64,000 nt of DNA from Mesorhizobium sp. J428 (GTDB lineage Bacteria > Pseudomonadota > Alphaproteobacteria > Rhizobiales > Rhizobiaceae), in NCBI RefSeq assembly GCF_024699925.1, contig NZ_JAJOMX010000001.1, forward strand, positions 558,001 through 622,000, given 5' to 3'. Position numbers and translations under genes: made by a program. The notes beneath the pieces are model-generated. The model was not told where the DNA came from, did no database searches, and worked only from the letters and a program-made list of their open reading frames with translations. Below are positions 26,797 through 34,935 of this stretch, piece after piece. How positions within the stretch are numbered: the first letter of the stretch is position 1; the number at the start of each line of letters is the position of its first letter.

Positions 26797-27780
26797 CTAC
26801 GGCACGAGCACCGCGGCGCCGCTGAGCCGTCCCCGCCGCAGGTCGTCGAGCGCCTCGTTGGCACGTTCGAGTGGATAGGTGGTGGTATGCGTGCGAACGT
26901 GTGCTGCGCGGGTCACCGGGAAGAATTCCTCGGCGTCACGGCGCGTCAGATTGGCGACCGACACCAGTTTCCGCTCCTCCCACAGGATCGCATAGGGCAT
27001 CGGCGGAATGTCGCTCATGTGGATTCCGCCGCAGACGACGCGACCGCCCTTGCGGACGGCCTTCAGTGCGGTGGGAACGAGCTCGCCGACCGGCGCGAAG
27101 ATGATCGCGGCGTCGAGCGGCACCGGCGGCGCCTCATCCGACCCACCCGCCCAGCTCACGCCAAGGCTGCGCGCGAAGCGCTGCGCTTCGGCGTCGCCCG
27201 GCCGGGTGAAGGCGCAGACCTCGCGACCCTGCCAGGCGCAGATCTGGGCGATGATATGGGCGGCGGCACCGAAACCGTAGAGGCCGATGCGCTTGCCTTC
27301 TCCCGCGCGCTTTAGCGACCGCCATCCGATGAGCCCGGCGCAGAGAAGCGGGGCCGACGCAACCGGATCGGCATCCGGATCGAGATCGAAGGCGAAATCC
27401 GAATCCGCCACGACATGTGTCGCGAAGCCGCCGTCGCGCGTATAGCCGGTGAACAGCGGCGTATCGCAGAGGTTTTCCGAACCGGAGCGGCAATAGGAAC
27501 ACGCGCCGCAGGTATGGCCGAGCCATGGGACGCCGACGCGCCGCCCCAGTCTCGCCGGCTCGACGCCCGGGCCAACGGCATCGACGATGCCGACGATCTC
27601 GTGCCCGGGCACCAGCGGCAGCTTCGGATGCGTCAGGTCGCCGTCGATGACATGGAGGTCGGTCCGGCAAACCGCGCAGGCTTCGACCCTGAGCCGAATC
27701 TCGCCGACCCCGGGCTTCGGATCCGGCCTCTCGACCGGCACGAGCGGCATGCCAGGCCTTTCGAGCACCAATGCCTTCAT
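26797..27780 (-). CDS. zinc-dependent alcohol dehydrogenase (AdhA-like)
   Basis: Medium-chain dehydrogenase of 327 residues. Catalytic zinc site: CAVCRTDLHVIDG (Cys near 36) and PGHEIVGIV (His near 58). Structural zinc cysteines lie in LGHTCGACSYCRSGSENLC. The cofactor part reads RIGLYGFGAAAHIIAQ. The ATG at 27780 (MKALVLERPGMPLVPV) is the family start; upstream in-frame codons have no homologous character. It is divergent from the universal stress gene across 148 bp holding a FixK/FNR box. It probably interconverts ethanol and acetaldehyde under low oxygen, next to phosphoketolase/acetate kinase metabolism. Confidence 0.88.
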   Translation of the reverse strand: MKALVLERPGMPLVPVERPDPKPGVGEIRLRVEACAVCRTDLHVIDGDLTHPKLPLVPGHEIVGIVDAVGPGVEPARLGRRVGVPWLGHTCGACSYCRSGSENLCDTPLFTGYTRDGGFATHVVADSDFAFDLDPDADPVASAPLLCAGLIGWRSLKRAGEGKRIGLYGFGAAAHIIAQICAWQGREVCAFTRPGDAEAQRFARSLGVSWAGGSDEAPPVPLDAAIIFAPVGELVPTALKAVRKGGRVVCGGIHMSDIPPMPYAILWEERKLVSVANLTRRDAEEFFPVTRAAHVRTHTTTYPLERANEALDDLRRGRLSGAAVLVP

Positions 27781-27850
27781 AGCGACACTCCGCAGAACCG
27801 GTCGACTGGACGCATGGCAGACACCTTCGCCCGTCACACTCCGCCGATCT

Positions 27851-27864
27851 TTGATCCTGCTCAA
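27851..27864 (+). promoter_or_regulatory. FixK/FNR box between adhA-like and usp genes
   Basis: TTGATCCTGCTCAA matches TTGAT-N4-ATCAA at nine of ten fixed positions. Its centre (27857.5) is 32 bases from the centre of a TAAATT -10 candidate (27887-27892), the spacing of a class II FNR/FixK promoter. The predicted start near 27899 is 30 bases before the stress-protein ATG. The near-symmetric box may also serve the divergent dehydrogenase. Confidence 0.72.
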
Positions 27865-27928
27865 GGGAAGAAGGCGCCGTTGTCCGTAAATTGACGGCAT
27901 CTGCCCACCAGATGGGAGCGCCCTGCCC

Positions 27929-28759
27929 ATGAAGACGATTCTCACCGTCACCAGCCCCGATCTCGACGACACGGATTTGAAGCTGGCCGCCACCCTGTGC
28001 GAGGAAAGCGGCGCGCATCTCGCCGTCCTCGTCGTAAAGCTCGCGGCCCCGCCGCCGATCGGCGGCTATGCGGCGATAGTATCAGACGATTGGCTTCAGG
28101 AGCGGGAGGCCGATAAGGCGAGACTGACGGAGAGGGCCTTGGCCATCTCCGGCCTGCTGGCGTCCCTGTCGATTTCAGCCGACGTGTCGAGCGAATATGT
28201 CGAGGAGCCCTGGGCGGACGACGTCGTCGGCCGGCGCGCCCGCTATGCCGACCTCACGCTCATCGGCCCTCGACTCCTACGCGACGGTATCCTGAAGAGC
28301 AAAGTGACAGCAGGCGCCCTGTTCTCGTCCGGCAAGCCGCTGCTGCTCGCGCCGCGCGGCTCGAACCCGACGCTCAGGCCGAGGCGCGTAGTGGTAGGAT
28401 GGGATTCCAGCCTGGAGGCGTCCAAGGCCGTTGCCGGAGCACTCGACATCCTCACGGCAGCAGAGGACGTCCGCCTGCTGCTGGTCGATCCGGTCGAGGG
28501 AGAGAGCGGCCAGGGCGCTGAGCCCGGCGCCGACGCCGCCGCCTATCTCGCGCGACACGGCGTCAGGGTCACCGTCGACCGCCGCCCGAGCCAGGGCCGT
28601 TCGGTCGCCATCGTGCTGCGCCAGCATGCGATCGACACTTCGGCCGACCTGCTCGTCATGGGGGCCTACGGCCATTCCAGGTTGCAGGAGCGCATCTTCG
28701 GCGGCGTCACGAAATCGATGATCGACGAGCCGGCGCTGCCGATCCTGATGGCGCGCTAG
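27929..28759 (+). CDS. universal stress protein (tandem UspA domains)
   Basis: A 276-residue protein with two UspA-like halves. The first spans ~1-140 (KTILTVTSPDLDDTDLKLAA). The second, ~150-276, carries the nucleotide-binding end VMGAYGHSRLQERIFGGVTK followed by PALPILMAR, the classic G-X2-G-X9-G(S/T) region. Such proteins accumulate in oxygen limitation or stationary phase. The upstream FixK/FNR box and -10 element point to low-oxygen induction. GGGAG lies about 10 bases before the ATG. Confidence 0.88.
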   Translation: MKTILTVTSPDLDDTDLKLAATLCEESGAHLAVLVVKLAAPPPIGGYAAIVSDDWLQEREADKARLTERALAISGLLASLSISADVSSEYVEEPWADDVVGRRARYADLTLIGPRLLRDGILKSKVTAGALFSSGKPLLLAPRGSNPTLRPRRVVVGWDSSLEASKAVAGALDILTAAEDVRLLLVDPVEGESGQGAEPGADAAAYLARHGVRVTVDRRPSQGRSVAIVLRQHAIDTSADLLVMGAYGHSRLQERIFGGVTKSMIDEPALPILMAR

Positions 28760-28857
28760 TGCATAGGGACGAACCAGTTCGCGGCAGGCGCGTTCCCCAT
28801 TGATAGCGCCCGCCACGCGATCTTCGGCTTTGGACCGACAAGCGGAAGGAATAGGCA

Positions 28858-30399
28858 TTGATCACCGACGAGCAGACCGCTGCGGTCGCATTCCTCACCG
28901 ATCCGTCGACACACGGGCTAACCGGCCCGGTCGAGACCATGGACACGCATATCTCGCACATCGTCCTGGCAGGCGAGCGCGCCTTCAAGATGAAGCGAGC
29001 GGTGAAGCTTCCCTATGTCGATTTCTCCACGCCTGCCCTGCGGCTCGCCGCATGCGAGAAGGAAGTCGCGCTCAACTCCGAAACCGCACCCGGCCTCTAT
29101 CTCGGCGTACAGCGTCTGACGCGGGAGGCTGATGGACACCTCGTCTTCGACGGCAAGGGCGAAGTGGTGGATGCGGTCGTCGAAATGCGGCGTTTCGACC
29201 AGTCCGCCCTACTCGACCGGATGGCCGAGGCGGGCAAGCTGACGCCGGCCCTGATGACCGACACCGCGCGGATGATCGTCCGTTTCCACCGCGGCGCACC
29301 GGTCGTCCATGCGGGCGGCGGCGCGGCCAACATGGAGGGCGTGCTCGATATCAACCGGGCTGGCTTCGCGACCAGCCATGTCTTCGCACCAGAAGAGGTC
29401 GAGCGCTTCGACGCCACCTTCCGCGCAGCGCTCGCACACCATGAGACTCTGCTCGACCGGCGAGAGCAGGCGGGCAAGGTGAGGCGCTGCCACGGCGATC
29501 TCCACCTGCGCAATCTCTTCCTCGACCAGGGCGAGCCGTGCCTGTTCGACTGCATCGAGTTCAACGACCAGATCGCGACCGTGGACGTGCTCTACGACCT
29601 CGCCTTCCTGCTGATGGACCTGTGGCACCGCGATCTGGCCGAGCTCGCCAACCTGGTGATGAACCGTTACCTGGACGAGGCCGACGACGAGGACGGTTTC
29701 GTGCTTCTCCCCTTCTTCATGGCCGTCCGCGCCGCCGTTCGGGCACATGTGACGGCCACACAGATCGAGGAGGGATCAGACGCGGCGAACAGACTGAGAG
29801 GCGAGGCGCGGGCCTATTTCGACCTCGCCACGCGCTTGCTAACTCCCCATCCGCCACGCCTCGTCGCCATCGGCGGGCTGAGCGGTACGGGCAAGACGAC
29901 GGTCGCCGAGGCGCTGGCGCCGTATATCGGACCACCGCCAGGCGCGCGCATCGTCGAGAGCGACCGCATCCGCAAGGCGCTGCACGGCGTCGCCGCCGAG
30001 ACGCGCCTGCCGGACAAGGCCTACCGGCCGGAAGTATCAGATCGGGTCTATCGCGAGATGGCCTGGCGTGCCGGCCTCATCCTTTCCGAGGGCGGCTCGG
30101 TGGTGGCGGATGCCGTCTTTGAGCGGCCAAACGACCGCGTCCGGATCGAGCAGGTCGCCGTCGAGCGAGATATCACCTTCGATGGCGCATGGCTGGAAGC
30201 CCCGGCCGACGTGCTCTGGCAAAGGGTCGGCCAGCGCTCCGGCGGTCCCTCCGACGCCACCGTCGACGTCCTGTCCCGCCAGTTGCAACGGGATGCGGGC
30301 GAGATCGGCTGGCAAAGGATCGACGCCGCACGCCGGCCAGGACGCATCGTCGCCGACATCCTGTCATTCACGAAAAAGGGCGAGCCCTCGGCCGCATGA
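28858..30399 (+). CDS. aminoglycoside-phosphotransferase-like domain fused to a P-loop kinase domain
   Basis: A 513-residue two-domain protein. The N-terminal ~330 residues are APH-like, with catalytic CHGDLHLRN near 212 and FDCIEF near 229. The C-terminal ~170 residues are a small-molecule P-loop kinase with Walker A GLSGTGKTT at ~340-348 and ESDRIRKALHG. This fusion family is widespread in proteobacteria, with no firm substrate known to me. The TTG start is chosen because GGAAGGAA sits 7 bases upstream and the frame opens MITDEQTAAVAFL. It follows the stress gene in the same direction, 98 bp away, and is probably co-expressed with it. Confidence 0.82.
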   Translation: MITDEQTAAVAFLTDPSTHGLTGPVETMDTHISHIVLAGERAFKMKRAVKLPYVDFSTPALRLAACEKEVALNSETAPGLYLGVQRLTREADGHLVFDGKGEVVDAVVEMRRFDQSALLDRMAEAGKLTPALMTDTARMIVRFHRGAPVVHAGGGAANMEGVLDINRAGFATSHVFAPEEVERFDATFRAALAHHETLLDRREQAGKVRRCHGDLHLRNLFLDQGEPCLFDCIEFNDQIATVDVLYDLAFLLMDLWHRDLAELANLVMNRYLDEADDEDGFVLLPFFMAVRAAVRAHVTATQIEEGSDAANRLRGEARAYFDLATRLLTPHPPRLVAIGGLSGTGKTTVAEALAPYIGPPPGARIVESDRIRKALHGVAAETRLPDKAYRPEVSDRVYREMAWRAGLILSEGGSVVADAVFERPNDRVRIEQVAVERDITFDGAWLEAPADVLWQRVGQRSGGPSDATVDVLSRQLQRDAGEIGWQRIDAARRPGRIVADILSFTKKGEPSAA

Positions 30400-30418
30400 C
30401 CGGGGCTCGCGTCGCCGT

Positions 30419-30802
30419 TCAGGCAGCCGTCTGCGCGGCCATGTCCCCGGCGATTGTCGCGGCGTCCTTGTGCGCCTGCTTGGCCGCCTCGGAGGCGAGC
30501 CTGGAGCCCAGCGAGGCAAGGCGGCTCGCCTCGCCCGCATAGTCGGACGCGGCGTTCTGGGCGAAGGTGCTGAGGATGTCGAAGGCGTCCTTCATCTCCT
30601 CGCTCGCGGCGAGTTCCTCGGCCAGTTTTGCATCCTGCTCGTAACGGCGCTTCAGGAAGGCGAGGCCTTCGATCTGGTAGCGCAGCAGCGCGCCGAATGC
30701 CTGCGCCTGGATTTGCATTCCCGCCTGGATGGCATTGCGGCCCTCGGCCAGGAACGGCACGGACGGCACTTCGACGGTGGAAGTCGTCTTCTTCGTCGCT
30801 AT
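30419..30802 (-). CDS. phasin-family granule-associated protein (apparent ATA start)
   Basis: A small helical protein of the phasin family, binding the surface of PHA granules. Seen: RNAIQAGMQIQAQAFGALLR, YQIEGLAFLKRRYEQDAKLA, FDILSTFAQNAASDYAGEAS. Homologous reading starts ATKKTTSTVEVPSVPFLAEG, but the codon in the start position (30802-30800) is ATA. GGAG sits 8 bases before it, and a FixK/FNR promoter places the transcript start about 30 bases upstream. A GTG at 30769 is the nearest standard start and would trim 11 residues. Either a miscalled ATG or a rare ATA start; I favour the former. It lies downstream of the PHA synthase gene in the same direction. Confidence 0.75.
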   Translation of the reverse strand: MATKKTTSTVEVPSVPFLAEGRNAIQAGMQIQAQAFGALLRYQIEGLAFLKRRYEQDAKLAEELAASEEMKDAFDILSTFAQNAASDYAGEASRLASLGSRLASEAAKQAHKDAATIAGDMAAQTAA

Positions 30803-30865
30803 GGTTCGATCTCCGATTGCGTATCGCTTGCAGCCAAGAGGCTAGCGGGGAAAGCCATAGGCGCA

Positions 30866-30879
30866 TTGACCTCGATCAA
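30866..30879 (-). promoter_or_regulatory. FixK/FNR box upstream of the phasin gene
   Basis: TTGACCTCGATCAA fits TTGA-N6-TCAA perfectly. A TAGCCT -10 candidate (minus strand, 30844-30839) is centred 31 bases away, class II spacing. It lies between the PHA synthase stop (30883) and the phasin start, so the phasin gene has its own oxygen-regulated promoter. Confidence 0.7.
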
Positions 30880-30882
30880 GCC

Positions 30883-32686
30883 CTATCGCTGCAGCACATA
30901 GGCGCCCGGCGCGTCCTCGAGTGGCGATAGGCCGCGGTCCGGCGCGCCCATCGGTGGCGGCTCGACCCTCGCGGCCTCGGAATGCAGCGCGAGCCACTCG
31001 GTCCAAGCCTCCCACCACGAGCCGGGTCGCGCGTCGGCCGATGCCGCCCACTCGTCGGGGCCGATCGACACGCCGTCCGCTTGTTTCGTCGCGATGCGAT
31101 AGCGCCGGCGCTGCCTGCTCGGCTCGCTGACGATGCCGGCATTGTGGCCGCCGCTGGTGAGCACGAAGGTGAGCTCCGTGTCGGTCAGGTCGTGGATCTT
31201 GTAGACGGACCGCCACGGCGCGACATGGTCCCGCTCGGTGCCGACCACGAACATCGGCGCTCTTATGTTCTGGATAGCGGCCGCCCTGCCCTCGACCATC
31301 AGGCGTCCCGCCGCCAAGTCGTTGTCGAGATAGAGCTTGCGCAGATATTCAGCATGCATCCTGTAGGGCATGCGGGTCGTGTCGGCGTTCCACGCCATCA
31401 GGTCGAACATCGGCTCGCGCTCGCCCATCAGGTAGTTGCGAACCATGCGAGACCAGACGAGGTCGTTGGTCCGCAGCATCTGGAAGGCGCCGGATATCTG
31501 GTCGGCGGAGAGATAACCGCGGTCCCACATCATACTTTCAAGCAGATGCAGCTGGTCGTGGTCGATGAACAGCGCCAGTTCCCCGGGCTCCGAAAAGTCC
31601 GTCTGTGCGGCGAGCAGCGTGACGGTGGCGAGCCGGTCGTCATGCGCACGCGCCATCGCGGCGGCGCCGATCGAGAGCAGCGTTCCGCCGAGGCGAGTAC
31701 CCCGCAGCATGAATCCGCTTGTCCGGGACGATTGCCGAGACGGCACCGACGGCGGCCATGAGGCCGAGGCGGCGATAATCGTCCAGGCCGAGGTCCCGGT
31801 CCTCGGCAGTCGGATTGCGCCACGAGATACAGAAGACCGTATGGCCTTTCCCCACCAGGTAGCGGATCAGCGAATTGGCCGGCGACAGGTCGAGGATGTA
31901 GTATTTCATGATCCAGGCCGGCACGATCAGCACCGGCTCGGCGAACACGTCCGGCGTCGCCGGCGCATACTGGATCAGCTCGATCATGCGGTTGCGGAAC
32001 ACGACCTTACCGGGCGTGACCGCCACGTCCCTGCCGACGACGAAATCCTCCGCGCCGACCGGTGGCTGCCCGTTCACGGTCCGCGTCTGGTCCTCGATCC
32101 AGTTGGCGAAGCCCTTCACGAAGTTCATGCCGCCGGTCTCGACCGTGCGGGAGATAATCTCGGGATTCATGAACGGCACATTGGACGGGGAAAACACGTC
32201 GAGCATCTGCCGCGCCATGAAGGACACGACATCCTCGTGATGCGGCGACACGCCGGGGTACTCATGCGTGACGTTGTGCCACCACTGCTGCGAAAGCAAA
32301 AAGGACTGCGCCCAGATGCCGAAGGGCGGCTTCCGCCACCCCTCTCCCGAGAACCGGTAGTCTCCCGGCAGCGCCTCGATCGCCGCAGGTGCATTCGGAT
32401 CGGCGACAAGCGCCACGGCATGCGCCAAAAGCCGCATCGACTTGCGGGCCGCCTTATCGGCGAGCTCCAGCCGCTTGCCCGGCGCCGCCATCAGATGCGC
32501 CCACCAGTCGAATTGCGCCATCGCGAGGGCCGTCGGCGACAGGCCCGCGCTCATGCGCGCCGTCATCGCCTCTCGTATCCTGTCGATCGCACGAAACGCC
32601 TCGCTGCCCAGCTCCTCGCGCGCCGGCACCGGCGGGATCTCTGAAGTCTGAACGGCGGGGCTGGAAACCCTTGTAGTGTCCTTCAT
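30883..32686 (-). pseudogene. phaC: poly(3-hydroxyalkanoate) synthase PhaC (one frameshift at the active site)
   Basis: Class I-type PHA polymerase of about 600 residues. N-terminal PhaC_N region: AQFDWWAHLMAAPGKRLELA, FLLSQQWWHNVT, FVVGRDVAVTPGKVVFRN. Catalytic domain: ILIVPAWIMKYYILDLSPAN, GHTVFCISWRNPTAEDRDL. The lipase-like box should be GYCLGGT, but the frame breaks exactly there (31706-31708): GY is followed by TCGCC, and dropping one C gives TGC-CTC-GGC-GGA. The remainder continues with LLSIGAAAMARAHDDRLATV and ends YVLQR at 30883. ATG at 32686 (MKDTTRVSSPAVQ) is close to the predicted FixK-type transcript start. The insertion at the catalytic cysteine codon deserves checking. Confidence 0.86.
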
Positions 32687-32721
32687 GCTGCCAAGGATAG
32701 CAGCCCGGACGTGCACGTGGA

Positions 32722-32735
32722 TTGATCTCACTCAA
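32722..32735 (-). promoter_or_regulatory. FixK/FNR box upstream of phaC
   Basis: On the plus strand TTGATCTCACTCAA, the same TTGAT-N4-CTCAA pattern as the box at 27851. A TATCCT -10 candidate on the minus strand (32699-32694) is centred 32 bases away. The predicted transcript start, about 32687, is one base before the phaC ATG and no Shine-Dalgarno sequence is visible, so the message may be leaderless. Confidence 0.7.
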
Positions 32736-32757
32736 TCCCCGAGACGCGGGGGGTGGA

Positions 32758-33684
32758 TCAGGCGAGGAGCGTTGCCGCCGACCGATATTCCGCCTCCAGC
32801 CGGTCGACCAGGGCGGCGACATGCGGCAAGTCGTCGATCGCGCCCACGCCCTGCCCGGCCGCCCAGAGGTCGCGCCAGGCCTTGGCGTCGCCTTTCTGCG
32901 TGCCGAAGTTCAACGCGTCGGGCGGTGTGAGGTCGTCGGGGTCCTTGCCCGCCGCCGCGAGGCTCGCACGCAGGAAATTGCCCGGCACGCCGCTGACGGC
33001 CGGCGTATATACGATGTCGGCGGCCTTCGCATCGAGGATCATCTGCCGCTGCCGTTCGACCGCCATGCTCTCGGCCGTCGCCATGAAACGGGTGCCCATG
33101 TAGACCATGTCCGCGCCCATCAGCCGCGCGGCCGCGACCTGGCGCCCGGTCGAGATCGCGCCGCCGAGCAGAAGTGTGCCGTTGAAGATCTGCCGGATCT
33201 CGTGCAGCGCCGCAAAAGGGCTGATCGGCCCGGCATGGCCGCCCGCGCCGTAAGTCACCGCGATCAGCCCGTCGACGCCTGCCTCGGCCGCCTTGGCCGC
33301 GAACTTCAGGTTCGTCACGTCGTGGAACACCAGCCCGCCATAGGAATGCACCGCCGCGATCAGGTCGCGGTTGAGCCCCAGCGAGGTGATGACCAGCGGC
33401 ACCTTGCGGTCGATTGTGATGGCAAGGTCCGCCTCCAGGCGCGGATTGGACCTGTGCACGACAAGATTGACGCCGAAGGGCGCGGCATCCGCCGTCAGCC
33501 GCCCGGAAATCTCGTCCAGCCAGTCGCGATAGCCGTCGCTGGTGCGCTGGTTGAGCGCCGGGAAGGAGCCGACCGCGCCCGCATTGCATGTGCCGACGAC
33601 GAGGTCCGGACCGGAGATCAGGAACATCGGAGCGGCGACGACCGGAAGGCGAAGACGCCCGGTCCAGGAAGCGGGAAGAGGCAT
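32758..33684 (-). CDS. nitronate monooxygenase (2-nitropropane dioxygenase family)
   Basis: FMN-dependent TIM-barrel oxygenase, 308 residues. Family stretches: LPVVAAPMFLISGPDLVVGT at the N-terminus, VFHDVTNLKFAAKAAEAGVD, AVTYGAGGHAGPISPFAALH with the FMN-contacting histidine, then LLLGGAISTGRQVAAARLMG and GADMVYMGTRFMATAES. ATG at 33684 (MPLPASWTGRLRLP) is the conserved start. It follows the Liv-type transporter genes in the same direction, 58 bp after the receptor gene. It may detoxify a nitro or nitronate compound or act on the CoA-linked route there; the substrate is not readable. Confidence 0.87.
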   Translation of the reverse strand: MPLPASWTGRLRLPVVAAPMFLISGPDLVVGTCNAGAVGSFPALNQRTSDGYRDWLDEISGRLTADAAPFGVNLVVHRSNPRLEADLAITIDRKVPLVITSLGLNRDLIAAVHSYGGLVFHDVTNLKFAAKAAEAGVDGLIAVTYGAGGHAGPISPFAALHEIRQIFNGTLLLGGAISTGRQVAAARLMGADMVYMGTRFMATAESMAVERQRQMILDAKAADIVYTPAVSGVPGNFLRASLAAAGKDPDDLTPPDALNFGTQKGDAKAWRDLWAAGQGVGAIDDLPHVAALVDRLEAEYRSAATLLA

Positions 33685-33742
33685 GGGAGGGTCCTGAAGG
33701 AAAAAGAGGCCCGCCGCGAACGGCGGGCCAGTCGGGGTGCTC

Positions 33743-34909
33743 TCAGTACTGCGTGAAATCCTGCAGGGTCTTGAAGGTCTTCGTCGTGTGGTCGAGCTGG
33801 TAGATCTTGAGCGCCGTGCCGGAGAGCTGCTTCTCATTGTCGAAGCTGATGGGTGCTGCCACGCCCTGGGTGTCGAAGTCCTTCAGCCCGCGCAATTGCT
33901 CGATCGTACAGGCCCGCGTCAGCTCCTTGCCACAGCGCTTCATGCCTTCGGCCAGCACGTGGAGACCGACATAAGTGATGTAGGTATAGCGGTTGATCGC
34001 ACCGACCTCTTCCGGCGTGGCGTATTTCTTCGCCTTCTCCATGAAGGCGTCGATCGCGGGGCCGTCGAGCGCGACGTAGTCGGCGACGAGGTAGTCGTAG
34101 CCGGCCGGAGCCGACAAGTTGACCGAGGGAGGCATGTCTTCCGACCAGACGCCGGCGACCTGCAGATCCATCGACAGCTTGCGGGCCTCGCCGAGGATGT
34201 TGGCCGCGCCGGCGATGATGCCGCCATTTGCGAGCACATTGACGCCCGCCTGTTTCATCTGCGCCATCTCGGCCGCGAAATTGGCGGTGCCCTTCTTGTA
34301 GCGGATGCGCAAGCCGTCCTTGACGCCGAATTCCTTGACCGCGCGGTCATAGCCGTCCTCGACGGCCTTGCCGAAGTCGTCGTCCTGGCGGATCACGCCG
34401 TAGACCGGGTTCTCCACCTTCATGTTCTCGTGGATGTATTTGAGCTGGCCGTAGAAGGCGTCCGAATAGCTCGCGCCGATGGTGAAGACCGACGGACGGA
34501 CCGGCTCATAGATCAGCTCGTTCGGAGCGGTGGTGACGACCGTCGGCAGGTTGTTCTCCTCGATCAGCGGCATCATGGCGAGCGCGTTGGCGGTGCCGGA
34601 GGTGCCGTTGAGCGCGAAGATGCCGTCGACCTCGATCAGTTTGGTCAGCGCCTGGAACGAGCGTGCAGGCACGTAGCCGTCGTCCTCGGTGATCACCGTG
34701 ATCTTCCGGCCGTTGACGCCCCCCGCCTCGTTGATCTCGGCCGCGGCGATCTTCGAGCCGACCGACACGGCCTTGCCGATGAACGAGGCCGGACCGGTCA
34801 TGATGTTCACGTCGCCGATCTTGATCTCGGTGTCGCTGACACCCGGATCCTGGGCGTAGGCCGTCGACGCCAGCAGCGTCGCGGCCAGTGCAAGCAATGT
34901 CTTCCTCAT
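33743..34909 (-). CDS. branched-chain-amino-acid-type ABC transporter substrate-binding protein
   Basis: Periplasmic receptor of 388 residues with signal peptide MRKTLLALAATLLASTAYAQ. It has the type I two-lobed fold of LivK/AmiC proteins: IKIGDVNIMTGPASFIGKAV, INEAGGVNGRKITVITEDDG, IFALNGTSGTANALAMMPLI, RYTYITYVGLHVLAEGMKRC. ATG at 34909 is preferred over 34915 because GGAGG then has 7-base spacing. It is the last transporter gene of the minus-strand unit, after livM. The acyl-CoA ligase gene inside this operon suggests an organic or aromatic acid rather than an amino acid as ligand. Confidence 0.87.
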   Translation of the reverse strand: MRKTLLALAATLLASTAYAQDPGVSDTEIKIGDVNIMTGPASFIGKAVSVGSKIAAAEINEAGGVNGRKITVITEDDGYVPARSFQALTKLIEVDGIFALNGTSGTANALAMMPLIEENNLPTVVTTAPNELIYEPVRPSVFTIGASYSDAFYGQLKYIHENMKVENPVYGVIRQDDDFGKAVEDGYDRAVKEFGVKDGLRIRYKKGTANFAAEMAQMKQAGVNVLANGGIIAGAANILGEARKLSMDLQVAGVWSEDMPPSVNLSAPAGYDYLVADYVALDGPAIDAFMEKAKKYATPEEVGAINRYTYITYVGLHVLAEGMKRCGKELTRACTIEQLRGLKDFDTQGVAAPISFDNEKQLSGTALKIYQLDHTTKTFKTLQDFTQY

Positions 34910-34935
34910 GCTCATTCCTCCATTGCGGCCACGCG

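Noticed and set aside
26690..27315. C-terminal extension of CysG to 695 residues
   Set aside because: The extra ~208 residues are antisense to the alcohol dehydrogenase and without homology character. A one-base change in a G7 run gives a normal end.
28858..30399. Aminoglycoside resistance gene
   Set aside because: The APH-like domain is fused to a P-loop kinase and sits in a metabolic, oxygen-regulated context; the same reasoning applies to the APH-like gene at 59623-60702.
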